Assembly (NCBI GenBank): GCA_020881915.1
Contig: JAJFPB010000007.1
Span: 1,364,001-1,428,000 of the forward strand
Origin: Paramyrothecium sp. XJ0827
Taxonomy: Eukaryota > Ascomycota > Sordariomycetes > Hypocreales > Stachybotryaceae
Direction: 5' to 3'
Length of the DNA stretch: 64,000 nucleotides
In this document: piece by piece, positions 33,886 through 45,300 of the stretch
How positions within the stretch are numbered: position 1 is the stretch's first letter
Layout of the letters: each line of letters begins with the position of its first letter
The notes under the pieces: model-generated
Told to the model about the DNA's origin: nothing
Seen by the model: the letters and a program-made list of their open reading frames with translations, nothing else
The model's database searches: none
Position numbers and translations under genes: made by a program

Positions 33886-36156
33886 CGCTCCGAGTCAGTG
33901 CCGGAGACGATCATTACCCCTTCCATGACCACGTCCAAAAGATCATTGGACTCCGCCGTGCGGAACCGCAGTGTCAAGACAGGAAAGGGAAAGAAAAGAG
34001 AAGAAAAAAAACTGCATCTGCACGCACGTCCAGGGCCCCCTCGTCCTCGATGCCCACACGGAGCCGAGCCTTTACCGACCGGGCCACTGAGAGACGGGTG
34101 TTGTCTGTTTTTAGCCCTGCGTCAAGCATGGCAACTCTCGTCTACCGGGAACGTGTCCAAAAGACCTTGTGTCTCTTCGTCGAGGTGACATTGCATCAAG
34201 CCAAGTTGCATAGATTTGCGGTCCGCATGCCTGTCTGCAGCCAGACGACTGGTCCGCTTGGGGCGGGCTTTTTTGGAAATAATTCTTCTTCGTCCTGCGC
34301 CTGCACCAGAGCAAAAGGGGGCGTCCACGGGCCGAGTCCAACATACCCCTTCCACGAGGCGCACTTTGATCGACTCGACTCAACTCGGACGGCGCCATCG
34401 CTCCCAGGCTAATCAGAGCGGGCTGCAGTAGCTCGCCTTTACCATTGTAGGGCAATAGACTGCAATGCAACCAAGGCTAAAGAAGGCCAAGGCGCGCCCC
34501 TCCAATTCGCGGCTTGTGACGAACCATGCACGTCTTCGCCCGTCAACTTGCTTCTTCGCTCTCCACTCCCACCCTCCACCCTCTGCCTCCCGCGTCCCTA
34601 GATCTCGTGGTACGTGGTTAGTAGGCCTCCTAGTAGCTCCGTCCTCGCGATTGGCGCCTAGATTGGAAGACCCTGCACCGGCTGGCTGGGTACGGAACCG
34701 CCCACCATTCCAACCGTCCCATCCCCCATCCTAATCCTAATCCTTATCCTATCCCATCCCATCCCATCCTATCCACAGACGACCGTCCATTTCACCAACA
34801 GGTCGGTACTGTTTCGAACTCACTCCGCCTGTACCCACTTGGAACGTCCAGAATCCCGCCAGTCCGGTATTCCCATCTATAACTGGGGCGCACCCTGGCT
34901 AAGCCTCTCACTTTCCTTACCCGACGAGTCCTTCAGTCCGCTTGACCATCTTGCTCCATCTCTCCCCTACCTACCACTCAGTTCCCTGCCCTGTCACTTC
35001 CGACGAGAACGGGGTTTGAATTTCCTTTTTTTTTTCATCTTCGAAAAGGGCTCAAAGACCGAGAGAATTCCAAGGACCAGGGTTTCGGCACCTCTCCTCC
35101 CCTGTCATAATATCGAAGCCCTCGCACCCTTGTTGCCAATTTGTGGCCACTTTCAGCCTTGCCCTGTGACTTGGGACGCCACGCCGCTTTTGACAATAAA
35201 GGAGTGGAAAGGAAAGAAGAAGCAGAAAAAGCAACCGTGAACGCGTGCATTTCTACGTGCATCCCGGGTCCGTGTGTGCTGCCGTACCCGCGCAGCACGA
35301 ACCGAGACAGGCTAAGAGTTGTGTGTTGGCCAGAAACTGGGGAAGCGGAAAGCATCGTCCACTCATAGCAGGCCAGCAACACACCTGTGGAGCGCAGGGC
35401 AAGACAGGGTGCACAACAGAGCAGGACCAAGAGAGGTGGAGAGGTACAGAGGAAGAAGACCGGCTCACGGAACAAGCAAAGGCGGAACGGCACCACTGGC
35501 GATTTCTTCCCTTGCCTACCCTTCCCCATTGTCTCATCTCCCTCCCGTCCACGGCTTACTACACATAAGACGGCACCACGCAGGGCTCAAGCAGGTCTCG
35601 ATCGGTTGTGGCTTCCGCTACCGCAGCCCTAGTTCTGCAATTCTTCCTGCCTGTCTCGCTTTGTCTCTAACAGGCATCGCCGTTCCTCGCCTTTCACGTT
35701 CTATCTGAGTGTCTCCAGAGCTCTCGGACGCGAGTCCTTGTTTAAAGAGTGGCTCCTGGCACTTTAGGCTGATCTCATTCACGTCTCTGAACTCCAGGTA
35801 CCCATCTCTCGATCCAGCCTGGTACGAGCGAGCTTTCGAGTGTATTCCTCTGATACCTAGTTTCGACTGGGAACCCGGCACATAGGGCTTAGGATTTATA
35901 TCCCTGAGAAGTCTGCTCCAGAAGAGACAGGGTGCCGGCCGAGCACGGCATTAGTAGCATCGTTGCGTTCCCGTGGGTTGGAAAGCATTACACACCGCAC
36001 AGGACAAGCGGGTAGCTTTCCAAGTCTCGACAGGCTACTGGGGTCAGCGAGGACGGCTTGCATCAGCCGCTGGGCAGCCGACGTACTGGCTGCGCAGGTT
36101 CCCGCCTAGTGCCACTTGTGCCTTTAAAGCAAGAGGATGCCCCTGCATTGTCGATC

Positions 36157-37499
36157 ATGAACTCGCCGCCTGACTCCATTGCTCCGTCCCACCAAAGTCG
36201 TTCACCCTCACATTACCGAGACGAAGCAAAACCCAACTCTTCATCCGCTCCCCCCTTCATGGCCGAGGGGGCAGGCTCTCCGGCTGCCGCCCCAAGCCGT
36301 AACGTTCCACCATCGCCGGCTTCTTCAGGTTCTGCCATTGCCGTCGGGGCCGCGAAGGAAGCAGCCTTGATACAGAGCATCGAACAGGGCGAATATCATC
36401 CTGACGGCGAGGATACCCGCAGTCTGACCGACAGTATCCGCCAACACATAGTTGACGGAGGGCTGCGCTACCACGCTTATCATGCTGGCCAATACGCCTT
36501 CCCCAACGACGAGACTGAGCAGGCTCGCGATGATATGAAACACAACCTCACGCTCTATCTGTGCGACGGCGAATACTTCATGTCTCCTGTACACGAGATT
36601 CTCGAAAAGGGTGCCCATGTTCTCGACCTAGGTAAGTCTGTCGGCAGCGACCCGATATCGGTCCGGCTGCATGCACCAAGCCATTGCGTGCAAGTCGCTA
36701 ACACGTCGTGCTCAACCTGTAGGGACGGGAACCGGCAAGTGGTGCGTAGACCTCGCCGATTTGTACCCCAAGTCGGAATTTCACGGCATGGACCTGTCGC
36801 CTATCCAACCTGATTGGGTGCCTGAGAATGCTATCTTCGTTGTTGACGATATCGAACATGAAGCCGGGTGGACGTACGCAGACAACAAGTTCGATTTCAT
36901 CCACATCCGCCACACACTACACTCTATAAGAAACCGAAAAGAGCTTTGGGAACGTATATACAAGTAAGACAGCACATTAACATTTTGCGCTCCGGCAACC
37001 GTTACTGACAAGACTTTCTACCAGGCATCTCAAACCCGGCGGCTATCTTGAGATCCAGGAATTTCACTATTCCGTAAACTGTGACGACGACTCCTGTGAT
37101 GGGCCTTACGCTTGGAGAGACTTTCTGCGATTCCTCCAAGATGGCATGGCTGCCCTAGGCTCTGACCTCCATGGAATCACCCGTGTTGAGTCGGAGTTGA
37201 AAGAGACTGGCTTCGAAGACTTTAAGAGCATGCAGCTCAAGTGCCCTATAGGACCATGGCCGAAGAAACGACGCCTACAAGAATGCGGCTACGTCCTTCG
37301 GGACGCCATCATGTGGGGTTTAGTCGGGCTGGCGCGCCGGCCTTTCCGCGACGGACTCAACTGGACAATGGTACAGATCGAAATGTTCCTGGTCGATGTG
37401 CGCAAGTCCGTCGTTGAGGAAGTGGATGGGCTGCCCAAGTACCACTCCTACTTCCCTTACCACAGCGTGTCCGTTCGCAAGCCGCTCGATGCGGAATAA
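36157..37499 (+). CDS. UMTA/LaeA-like SAM-dependent methyltransferase
   Basis: Exons 36157-36631, 36723-36963 and 37025-37499 give 396 residues. The SAM-binding motif I is split by intron 1 and rebuilt exactly as HVLDLGTGTGKWCVDLAD. Motif II/III follow as FHGMDLSPIQPDWVPEN and FDFIHIRHTLHSI, and intron 2 splits the Lys of YKHLKPGGYLEIQE. The first about 95 residues are Pro/Ser-rich and disordered; after them RYHAYHAGQYAFPNDETEQARDD is typical for fungal UMTA methyltransferases related to LaeA, a nuclear regulator of secondary metabolism. No metabolite cluster genes are visible nearby, so it may be a regulator or an orphan enzyme. The start is the first ATG in frame that precedes the disordered region. 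A long gene-free region lies upstream. Confidence 0.88.
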
Positions 37500-38754
37500 A
37501 GGAGGCACGGCACGACCCAGGCGTGCTTTATGGTATTGGTGCTGAGGGCTTGCTCTTTGAAAACAACCATACGATGACGATGACATGTTTTCGTTATCAC
37601 GGACGAAACCCTTTTCCTAATTGCTTGGGTCAGGGCAGCATATGGCAAGACGAAGGGGTTGACCAGTGTGCATGGAGCATACTGTTTCTTTACAACAGCG
37701 GAAGGTTAACGACTTGATGAATTATAGAGGTGTTCGCAACATAATAAGGGTTTGCTGAAGCAGAGAGCCGTGCAAGATGGTCTCGGGCTCCGCTACTCTG
37801 TACGTGTTCTCGGAACCCAGCATCTTCACAGGGGCCAGAAAGCCAACGGCGAGGTCATGCAACATCAGCACTGGGCTCTGGGCGACGGAGCGCTGAGAAG
37901 GCACAGCCGGAAGAGGATACCGGCGTTAGGCTGTTTGTTTCAAGATACCTCAATGATACATGTTTGCACGAATTTATTCGACTCCTTGCCAAAGTGGCAC
38001 TCTGTGATGCTCATTGCCCACTGTGGCTACAACTTACCCTAGAGCGGTCCGACTCGCCATCGAAACGCTTTGATTTCACAAGCATTGCCGTTATGCCTTT
38101 AGGCACCATTCTCCATGCTTTAAAAAGCGTATTGCCCCTGATAAATTACATTTTACTGATTGCAGAACAATGAAAAGTAATCTCGGCGCACTTTGCTGTT
38201 GAAAAATCTCTCGTTCATTCGAGCGTGTCTTGTGATCAGCAATGGGGAGAATGAAATTCATCTCTGCGTCTGCACAATCCATCACGAGACCCCATCCGAA
38301 AAAAACTCACATCATTCGGGGCGAGCACTCAAAGTCAAGCCAGAATAAGCAATGGGTTTACATTGTCTTTCTCTAGGATGAACCTATCTGGAGGACACTC
38401 GCTGTGCTCGTGACAAAGCTTAACCAGGTGGAAAGAACTTCACGTCCTTCTCCAACGGCTTTCCCTGTAAACTCACGGTGATGTAAGGAAAGAGCTTAAA
38501 GTTTTTGTGCAGGGTCTTCAACTACTAAGTTATTGACGGCAACGGGGAGCAAAGAGCTTAATGTCTTATTCGATGCCATCTCCTACCGATATAATGATGG
38601 GGACGCCCTCACCATGAAAGACGGGTAAAGCAACACGGACAGCCTTCTCTCTCCAGTTTTTGTTAACATCATTCGGGTATATTTCCAACGCATCTATTGA
38701 CACCCAAGGGTAACTCCGAATGAACAAGATTCCTAATCAGGAAAGATCATCACG
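37500..38754. other. Intergenic stretch
   Basis: About 1.25 kb between the methyltransferase and the 198-residue protein. No convincing frame is visible. AT-richer DNA around 38090-38360 and 38470-38740 fits a 3' UTR and promoter. Confidence 0.4.
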
Positions 38755-39351
38755 ATGGGAACACTGGAAAAAGAGGTCTCAACTATGGAGAGCCTGCCCA
38801 GCTGGCTGGAGCCACAGCCCAATACCTTTGGCTATAAATCACCGCAGCACGGGCAAGTCATCAATGGAGCATACGAGACACTGCCGCCAATTTGCGAAGA
38901 TTCGAAACGGGTCCGGCAACTGCCCAGCATCTCCGACCTTAACTTAGACGTATGGCTTGCAGCCCCTAATCCCTTGGCACAAGCCGGCAGGCGGAACTCT
39001 GGGGACAGAGTGATCTGTCCCGTACAAGGATGCGGCGAGCTTGTCACCCCGAAGTCTCTCAGCGACCACAGGAAGCTGCACATCCTCAGAATGCCTGGGG
39101 TATCTAAGGCAACCTCCCCTGAGCAATCGTGCCAGGCGTGCAAGCGAGCCAGAACCATAGGCCCGGGGGAGCCGTGCACGGTCGCCATTCACCCGCTCGA
39201 CCCCCGTCTCATGACGTTCCGGTGCGTGCACTGCATAGGTTCCAAGAACCAGTGCTCTTTCCGGACATGTTTTGGGAAGCCTGCGCCGGAGTCTCTGGGA
39301 CCGACCGGCTTGCATCCAGCGTTGAACGAAACGGGGGGCAGAGGCACATGA
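38755..39351 (+). CDS. Small protein with C2H2-like and Zn2Cys6-like cysteine patterns
   Basis: A single open frame of 198 residues starting at the ATG in cacgATGGGAAC. The N-terminal about 80 residues are uncharacterised (PSWLEPQPNTFGY, LPSISDLNLDVWL). Then comes a C2H2 finger-like unit, Cys88-x4-Cys93-x11-His105-x3-His109 (CPVQGCGELV...DHRKLH). After it is a second cluster starting SCQACKRARTI, with Cys126, 129, 141, 157, 160, 167 and 172. The CxxCKRAR opening recalls Zn2Cys6 transcription factors, but the spacing to the next Cys residues is longer. Such compact fungal proteins may bind DNA or partners. I recognise no named family. The frame is not opposed by a better one and composition looks protein-like. 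Confidence 0.62.
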   Translation: MGTLEKEVSTMESLPSWLEPQPNTFGYKSPQHGQVINGAYETLPPICEDSKRVRQLPSISDLNLDVWLAAPNPLAQAGRRNSGDRVICPVQGCGELVTPKSLSDHRKLHILRMPGVSKATSPEQSCQACKRARTIGPGEPCTVAIHPLDPRLMTFRCVHCIGSKNQCSFRTCFGKPAPESLGPTGLHPALNETGGRGT

Positions 39352-42300
39352 GGCTCAAGGGACGAGACGGTGGTTGATCGGATGCAAAGTAACACCGTAC
39401 TCTTTGTGCGTCGTCTATCCGGTAAACCTTGGTTTGCTTAATTGACGTCGGTGGAAGGTGAGTGTGTCGAGCCCGCAAACACGTCCATGACCAACGTCGG
39501 AAGCCGTATATGCATCGGTTCTGTGAGATATCCTGCTTGAGGGCAACAGCACTAACAGGCACACAGTGCTGCTTCGTTGTTCGCGCGCAGTTCCACCGGT
39601 GTCCAGAGCATCCGATGTGATGGACTGGCAGCAGGACGGGGTGTGTCGTTATAGCAAAGCACAGCCATCGTGGGCTTTGGGTCTGGAGATGACTGTTTTT
39701 TTTGGAGAGAGGCATGAAATGCCAGCGTGCGCCAGGCTGACTCTTGCGTGAAGAGGAAGCCAACGCTGATGATTGGTCCCGAGACACTGGTCTCGGTGTT
39801 ATTCATTTGCATGTGAAAGCGGAATTCACCAGTCGCAGAGCTTAGCAGCCCTCCTCCATAACATTGGTCTAGCGAATCGAGTTAGGTTCTTGTTCCCTGG
39901 ACACATGAATGGGTGGCATGGTTAATGAAAGCTACTGCTGCCTGCTTAGCCTCACGATCTTCTCGCCGCATGTCATATAACACGCTCGAAAATGGCCCCT
40001 AGATCGACAAGGAAGACGGAGAGACATAAGCTGCCTCGTCATTACATCACTGCCTTGAGTCGCGAATTCGACTCACTGCCACGATGCCGCCCAAGCAAAT
40101 GCTTGTGGCGAGTGTTGGGCATCTCTCGCGCAAGGTCATGTGGCTGGATCCAATCGGTGACTCACTCGCGCAGCGGCGGGGGGCGCGCGCAAGCGTCATC
40201 GTTGGATCGATAACGATATCCTTGTTTCGCAGAGTCAACCGCGGCTTGGACGTCTCTGTGCGGATGTGCGGGAACATGTTCCTCCCGGGGCGTGTGCGCG
40301 AGCTCGGGACTCGCTCGCCGTTTGACGGGCGCGAGTGGAGACCGGGGCACCGAAACAAGTGCCGGAAGCAGTAAGCTGCTCGATCATTAGGATTAGGGTG
40401 TGGCTTGCGCACCAGGACACGTTGACAAGTCCCGGTTCCCCTGCTTCCAGAACAGCATAGCCTACCAGTGGTGCAGAACCCTGATTTCTGGAATTTGGCA
40501 CCAACGTGCGACATGAGAGTGGCAAAAACGTCTTAACGCAAACGGAGCAGATAGGATGAGAAATCTTGCATGCCCTTTCAGGGGTGCAGGTGCACACAAG
40601 GGGAAATCGGCACTGGAGCCGCGGATGCACCGGGAGTGGATCTTCAGACCGGCCCCGCCGCAGCCAGACGAGGGTCCCTTAGATATCGAGGCGACGTCAC
40701 GTGAGAACAAGCACCGCCACACCGTCCCAGCTGCGACACACGTGGCGTAGGGGCGTGTAACACAACCAAGGCGACCTTGAGACAGCAAAAACTGGCAGAT
40801 GCATCAGCTCGAGCCAGCCGACAACGTCAGTTGGCCAGCGATGTTTTACGCTGCGCAGGCATCATGAACTCCCCGTGGCAAAGGTCATGAAAGAAATTGT
40901 GATGAGCGCCACAATCAAGCTAAACGAGCAGCCGCAGAGTTTTCACCCTGGGCTGCCTCCCGAGAGGACGCCCGGGGAAAAAAAAAATCAAGGGTCTCGC
41001 TCATGTCTGACAAGGACAACGCCCTCTACCGCAGATCGTTGGTCCGCGCTTGTTCAGACGACTGTCTGTGCGAAAAAAAGGAGAGATTTCGGGCACAATG
41101 TGGAACAGCTCAAGAGGCAAAATATTGATTCAGGATCCTCCCTGCTTTGGGAGAGGCGGGACGTTTGAGAAGAAGGAAAACCTAGGGAATCTTTGGCATG
41201 GCAAAAGAAAGTGCGCAAACGCGCACGCACACTTACACGAGGTGGAATGATTCCCATCGGTCGGCGTTGAGGAATGAGTCGTTTCTCGTGCGTGGATATC
41301 GCGCATCGGCTTGTGCTTGTTCGTATTGCATTGCAGCCCAGAAAAACCGAAATCAGCCGTGTAAATGATCAGCGACTTGCACCCGTTTGTGTTTAAAAAG
41401 AGAAGACTACGTAGAGAAAAGAGAGAAACGCTGCACAACAGTAGCACACGTGCGTACGATGATGATTTGATGCATATCGCTTTTCTGTCATGCAAGTCCT
41501 AAAGTGGTTGCGCGCCGCTGCGGGCTTTTTTTGCTTGGCCCTCCCGGCGGGCGGTAGTGGAGGGATTGGGTATCGTCGCATCCTCCATCGCGGCCCGCAG
41601 CCTGCGAACGCCGCAGCCCCGTCCTGCCTCTTGCATGTGCTTTGCTTGGACGGCATTGTCTGCATCGTACCCACAGCCATTCACACGAGCGAGAGGGGGG
41701 ATATTAGTCGGATTTTTTCGGTCAGGAGAGCGGGACAAAGGAAGAGAAGAAAAAAAAGAAAAAAAAAAAGAAAAAAAGTCGCATCAGTGCGCTCGAGGTC
41801 TTTGCCCTGAAGGGTCTCTGATCCTGCTGATGGATGACTGTGTACCCCGTGTCTCCCTAATTTTCCATCGCTGCGGCACATGTAACAAGCCTTTTCGGGC
41901 GCATTTGAGGAACAGACGAAATGATGGGATGCTAAAGTAGCACCGCTTAGCTTTCCCGCCCACCCCCGATTTTTTCTCCAGGAATACCCGTCTCCTAGTT
42001 TTTCTGCGAGAGTCTAGCAAAGATACCCTTATGCGTAGCTATAGCTCTCGAAGCCCGTGTTGGATGTTTAGTTTGTTGAATTCCTCGTGTCCATAGCAGG
42101 GGGTGGGCGCGGCTGTTTTTCCACGAAATCAACAATGACCGTGCATTCGAAATTCGGTCAAGCACTTTCGCATCTTTGTGCGCCGTTTCGTACGTCATTA
42201 TGCTGCTTTGCCCTAGCGACAGGGGTGCTTTCGTCGGGGGCTGCATATCGAAAATTTTCATCAAAATAGGGAGCACGCCTTTTGCGTCTCGCTCGTCTCA

Positions 42301-45300
42301 CACGCCTCTGGCCCTCCCTCCCCCCCCCCCCCTCCATGGCACATTCTCAGTTGCCATGGGCGTCTGCTTTTACCAAACAGAAATTGCTTTCCATGGCATC
42401 ATAAGCGGACACCCTTCTCTCATCTGCAGCCTTATTTGACCTAACATGGGCAGTTGCAGGCTGTTGAAAGAGTCGGTGAGTCCTCCCGTCTCGCCGTCGT
42501 CCACGACAAGCGTAGAGCCACTGGGCGAAAGGGTGAAAGAGGGAGTGATTGTGCGTGTCTCTCTCTATTTTTGGCCGGCTAGCCAGCAGGCAGACCCATG
42601 GTGTTTTGGCATCTCACCGGATTCAGCGAATGACAGGCCGCTGGTTGGGTAAGGTGTGTATCAAAAGAAGGGCGGCCATGGCCCATGGCCCATTCACCAA
42701 GGAGCCTACGGGCGTCGACATTGGTACGCTGGCGTCCGACCGGGGGGCTAGCAGCAGCAGCCAGCAGCAGCGGGACAAGGAGGGCGGCGCGCGGTTGCGA
42801 CGTGTCTGCAGCCTGTGCCAATCGTGGACGATGGCTGCGGGACGGAGGGTGCAGCTCACAGCCCAATTCGACCCGTCGCAGTGAGGCCTTTGGGGCTTTG
42901 GACATCAATACATCAAAGCCGACGGGTTCGTTGGGAGAGCATACATGAATCTAATGTCTATGAGTCACATTCCATTCTAGTTTGTCTCGTCCCGCCTTTG
43001 CGTCGTCTCCTCGATACTGTACTGGACGGACCCTACTGTACACCACTGTGCAGGACTTCACTTCATCGCACGTACCTTTTGTCCCTGGCCAAAGAAGGGG
43101 GCCAAGCCTGTGTGTCGCGCAGGTGCGTGCCCGGATGAGTCGTGTGCGAAATGAACTCGTGTGCAGGGACCAGAAGTTGGTGGTCAGAATGAAAAAATTT
43201 TCATTCAGGTAGGCCAGCTAGTTTGCTATTCTCAAGCTCCTTTCATCCCTCCCATAATAATAATTCCTTTTAATTCTGTGCCAGATGGGAAGGGATAGGG
43301 ATAGGGGGGGTTGCAACGGAAAATTATGGTGCGTCTTCAGGGGGAGTCGACATTACACAGCACACCGGTCGCGACGGGCTGGACAAGGATGCAGGGAGGG
43401 CACAGAGATGGCCAAAAGCCAAAAGGACAAGGCCAAAGTGCGTGCCGTGGCCCTTTTCTGGAAACCAGCCAGGATCGGAAAGGATCCACCAACTCCTTGG
43501 AAAGCGCACTGACGGCGAAAGGGAGGGGTGTGGAGGTTTGTTTTTGCTGGAGCAGGGGCGTGCGAGAGGTCAGAGGGCGTCGTGTATTTCATTTTCTTTC
43601 ATTCAACCAACGTCCCATGCAAGAAAACGAGTGGCCTCATCTCGGTCGAACCAAGGTGAGCACCTTGACCGAGCCAGTTTAATCGAACCGTACAGTGCAA
43701 CGGAAATTCGTGCGGTGGCTGCGATGGGGTTCAACGGCTGGTTATCTCCAGGTGCCAGATAACGCTCGTCGTGTAGTTCGCGTTGCGACTCCGTATAGTT
43801 GCCGTGGTTGAGATCGTATCCGTACATGAGACGCGTACGTCCTGCGAGGCCAAACGTTCGTAAAAGGCTTTTGAAGTTAGCACTTGAGCTTTCCCAAGGA
43901 AGTCCACCGAAGCGGCCGACCATTTCGTAAATCCCGAAAAGATTGCATCAGATGAAGTAGGTTTTGCGATTCATGGCAGACCCGGCAATTGAAGCCTTGC
44001 AGACCCAAGGGTCGCATGATAGTCATAAAAGACGACTGCCCCCTGGCTAACAAGCCCCGGCGGCTGTGCAATGGAATAAACAGAGCACCGACGCAAGAAA
44101 TATCCACCACCGACTAGGGCCCTGGTAGCGGACCAGCCCTTGCGTGGCTGGTACCGCGGCGTGGGTCCGGGTCCAGCGGGCGGACTAAGGTAGCTGGCGG
44201 GAAGTGCTGGACACGCGGAATATTGGGCCGTGGATCCTCAGTGAACGAAAGCGTGTTGTTGTTCGCTGGGATGTCCTGGGTTTGCGCGCACGGCTGTGCT
44301 GTGCTGCCTTGGGGCCACGCGGAAAGCGGTCGATTTTATGGAGACTGGATGTTGATCGAGGGCCTGGGAGTGGCCATGTCAAAGTTGGATTTGCGGAGAA
44401 TCGCCGTCTATCATTTGCGGAATTGAGGAACCCAATAGCTGGGGACATTTGCATCATAGCCGAACATCGAATTGTGGAATACTGTGTTCCCTGTTGTATC
44501 TGTATCTTACGAAATGTAGATCGAAGAACAAATTTTTTCTTCCCCCTTCCCACCCAGGTTGAGACCTTCATCGACAGGGGCCAGAGACACGAGATGGCAC
44601 GGTGCCGCAAGGGTTGCGATGTGGTGAGACAGCACTGTCGTACAAACACGATCCGCTCTTTCGTGTTTTGGTCTGCTTTCGCGGCGGCCACACCAGGACC
44701 ACAGCGGTACACACAAACAAGGTCAAGGGAGGCTGGAGAAAACAATGAGAGCCAGGGGCGTGTGTAGATGACACAGTAGGTTTTGGGACGTAGTTGGTTC
44801 AAAGCTTTAGCAGTGCAGTTGCAGAGGCCTGTTGAAGGAATCAAGAGGCAAAATGCTCGGCTCGATTTGTGTAGAACACGGTAACATGAGGCGAATGCTG
44901 AGCGTAATTTACCTGGGATCCGGGAAATCCACGAGGCTGGGGGTCACAAAAAACAATGTTATCAGCGGCCGAAAGCATGGGTCAGGACGGAGTCAATGCA
45001 GAGAACACGGAACGACAGGTAATCAACTGGGCAGGCATTTCCTGAAAAGCAAAATGACTGGAAACGACCCCATTCGCCAACCGTCATGCACCAACCGCGA
45101 TAGGTAGGTCGGCTGGTGAGTGACGGCGAGGCCTGGCCAATCCCAGGCGCGTCGCATTTCGTCCTGGTCTTGTAAGTGGCGAGGCCAAGCTGTTTGAGCG
45201 AGCGGGGGCAGGCGGCCGATGGCTGGGGACCAAGAGCAATGACCAGCGAAGCAGGATCGTTGAGAGGGTTGCGAATTGACGGGACGAGGATTCGTGTCGT

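Larger units (their letters stand above)
29200..36156. other. 7-kb gene-free stretch
   Basis: No frame here shows a recognisable domain, and opposing frames overlap freely as expected by chance in GC-balanced DNA. Contents noted: a 25-nt direct repeat (29834-29883), a TTC/CTG microsatellite (32697-32734), a TATA box (33877), a pyrimidine ATCC/ATCCC repeat (about 34718-34780). The last 1-2 kb is pyrimidine-rich and could be promoter plus long leader of the methyltransferase gene. Confidence 0.5.

Noticed and set aside
34718..34780. Telomere-like CTAATCC repeat
   Set aside because: Units vary (CTAATCC, TTATCC, ATCCC) and do not match TTAGGG/CCCTAA; a simple pyrimidine repeat.
43603..43923. Minus-strand ATG frame of 106 codons with protein-like composition
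   Set aside because: Length is within chance for a 9-kb stretch, there is no family signal, and no promoter is evident. Worth a transcript check only.
44185..44844. 219-codon minus-strand frame
   Set aside because: An equally long plus-strand frame overlaps it in antisense; Arg/Ser/Thr-rich with no domain.
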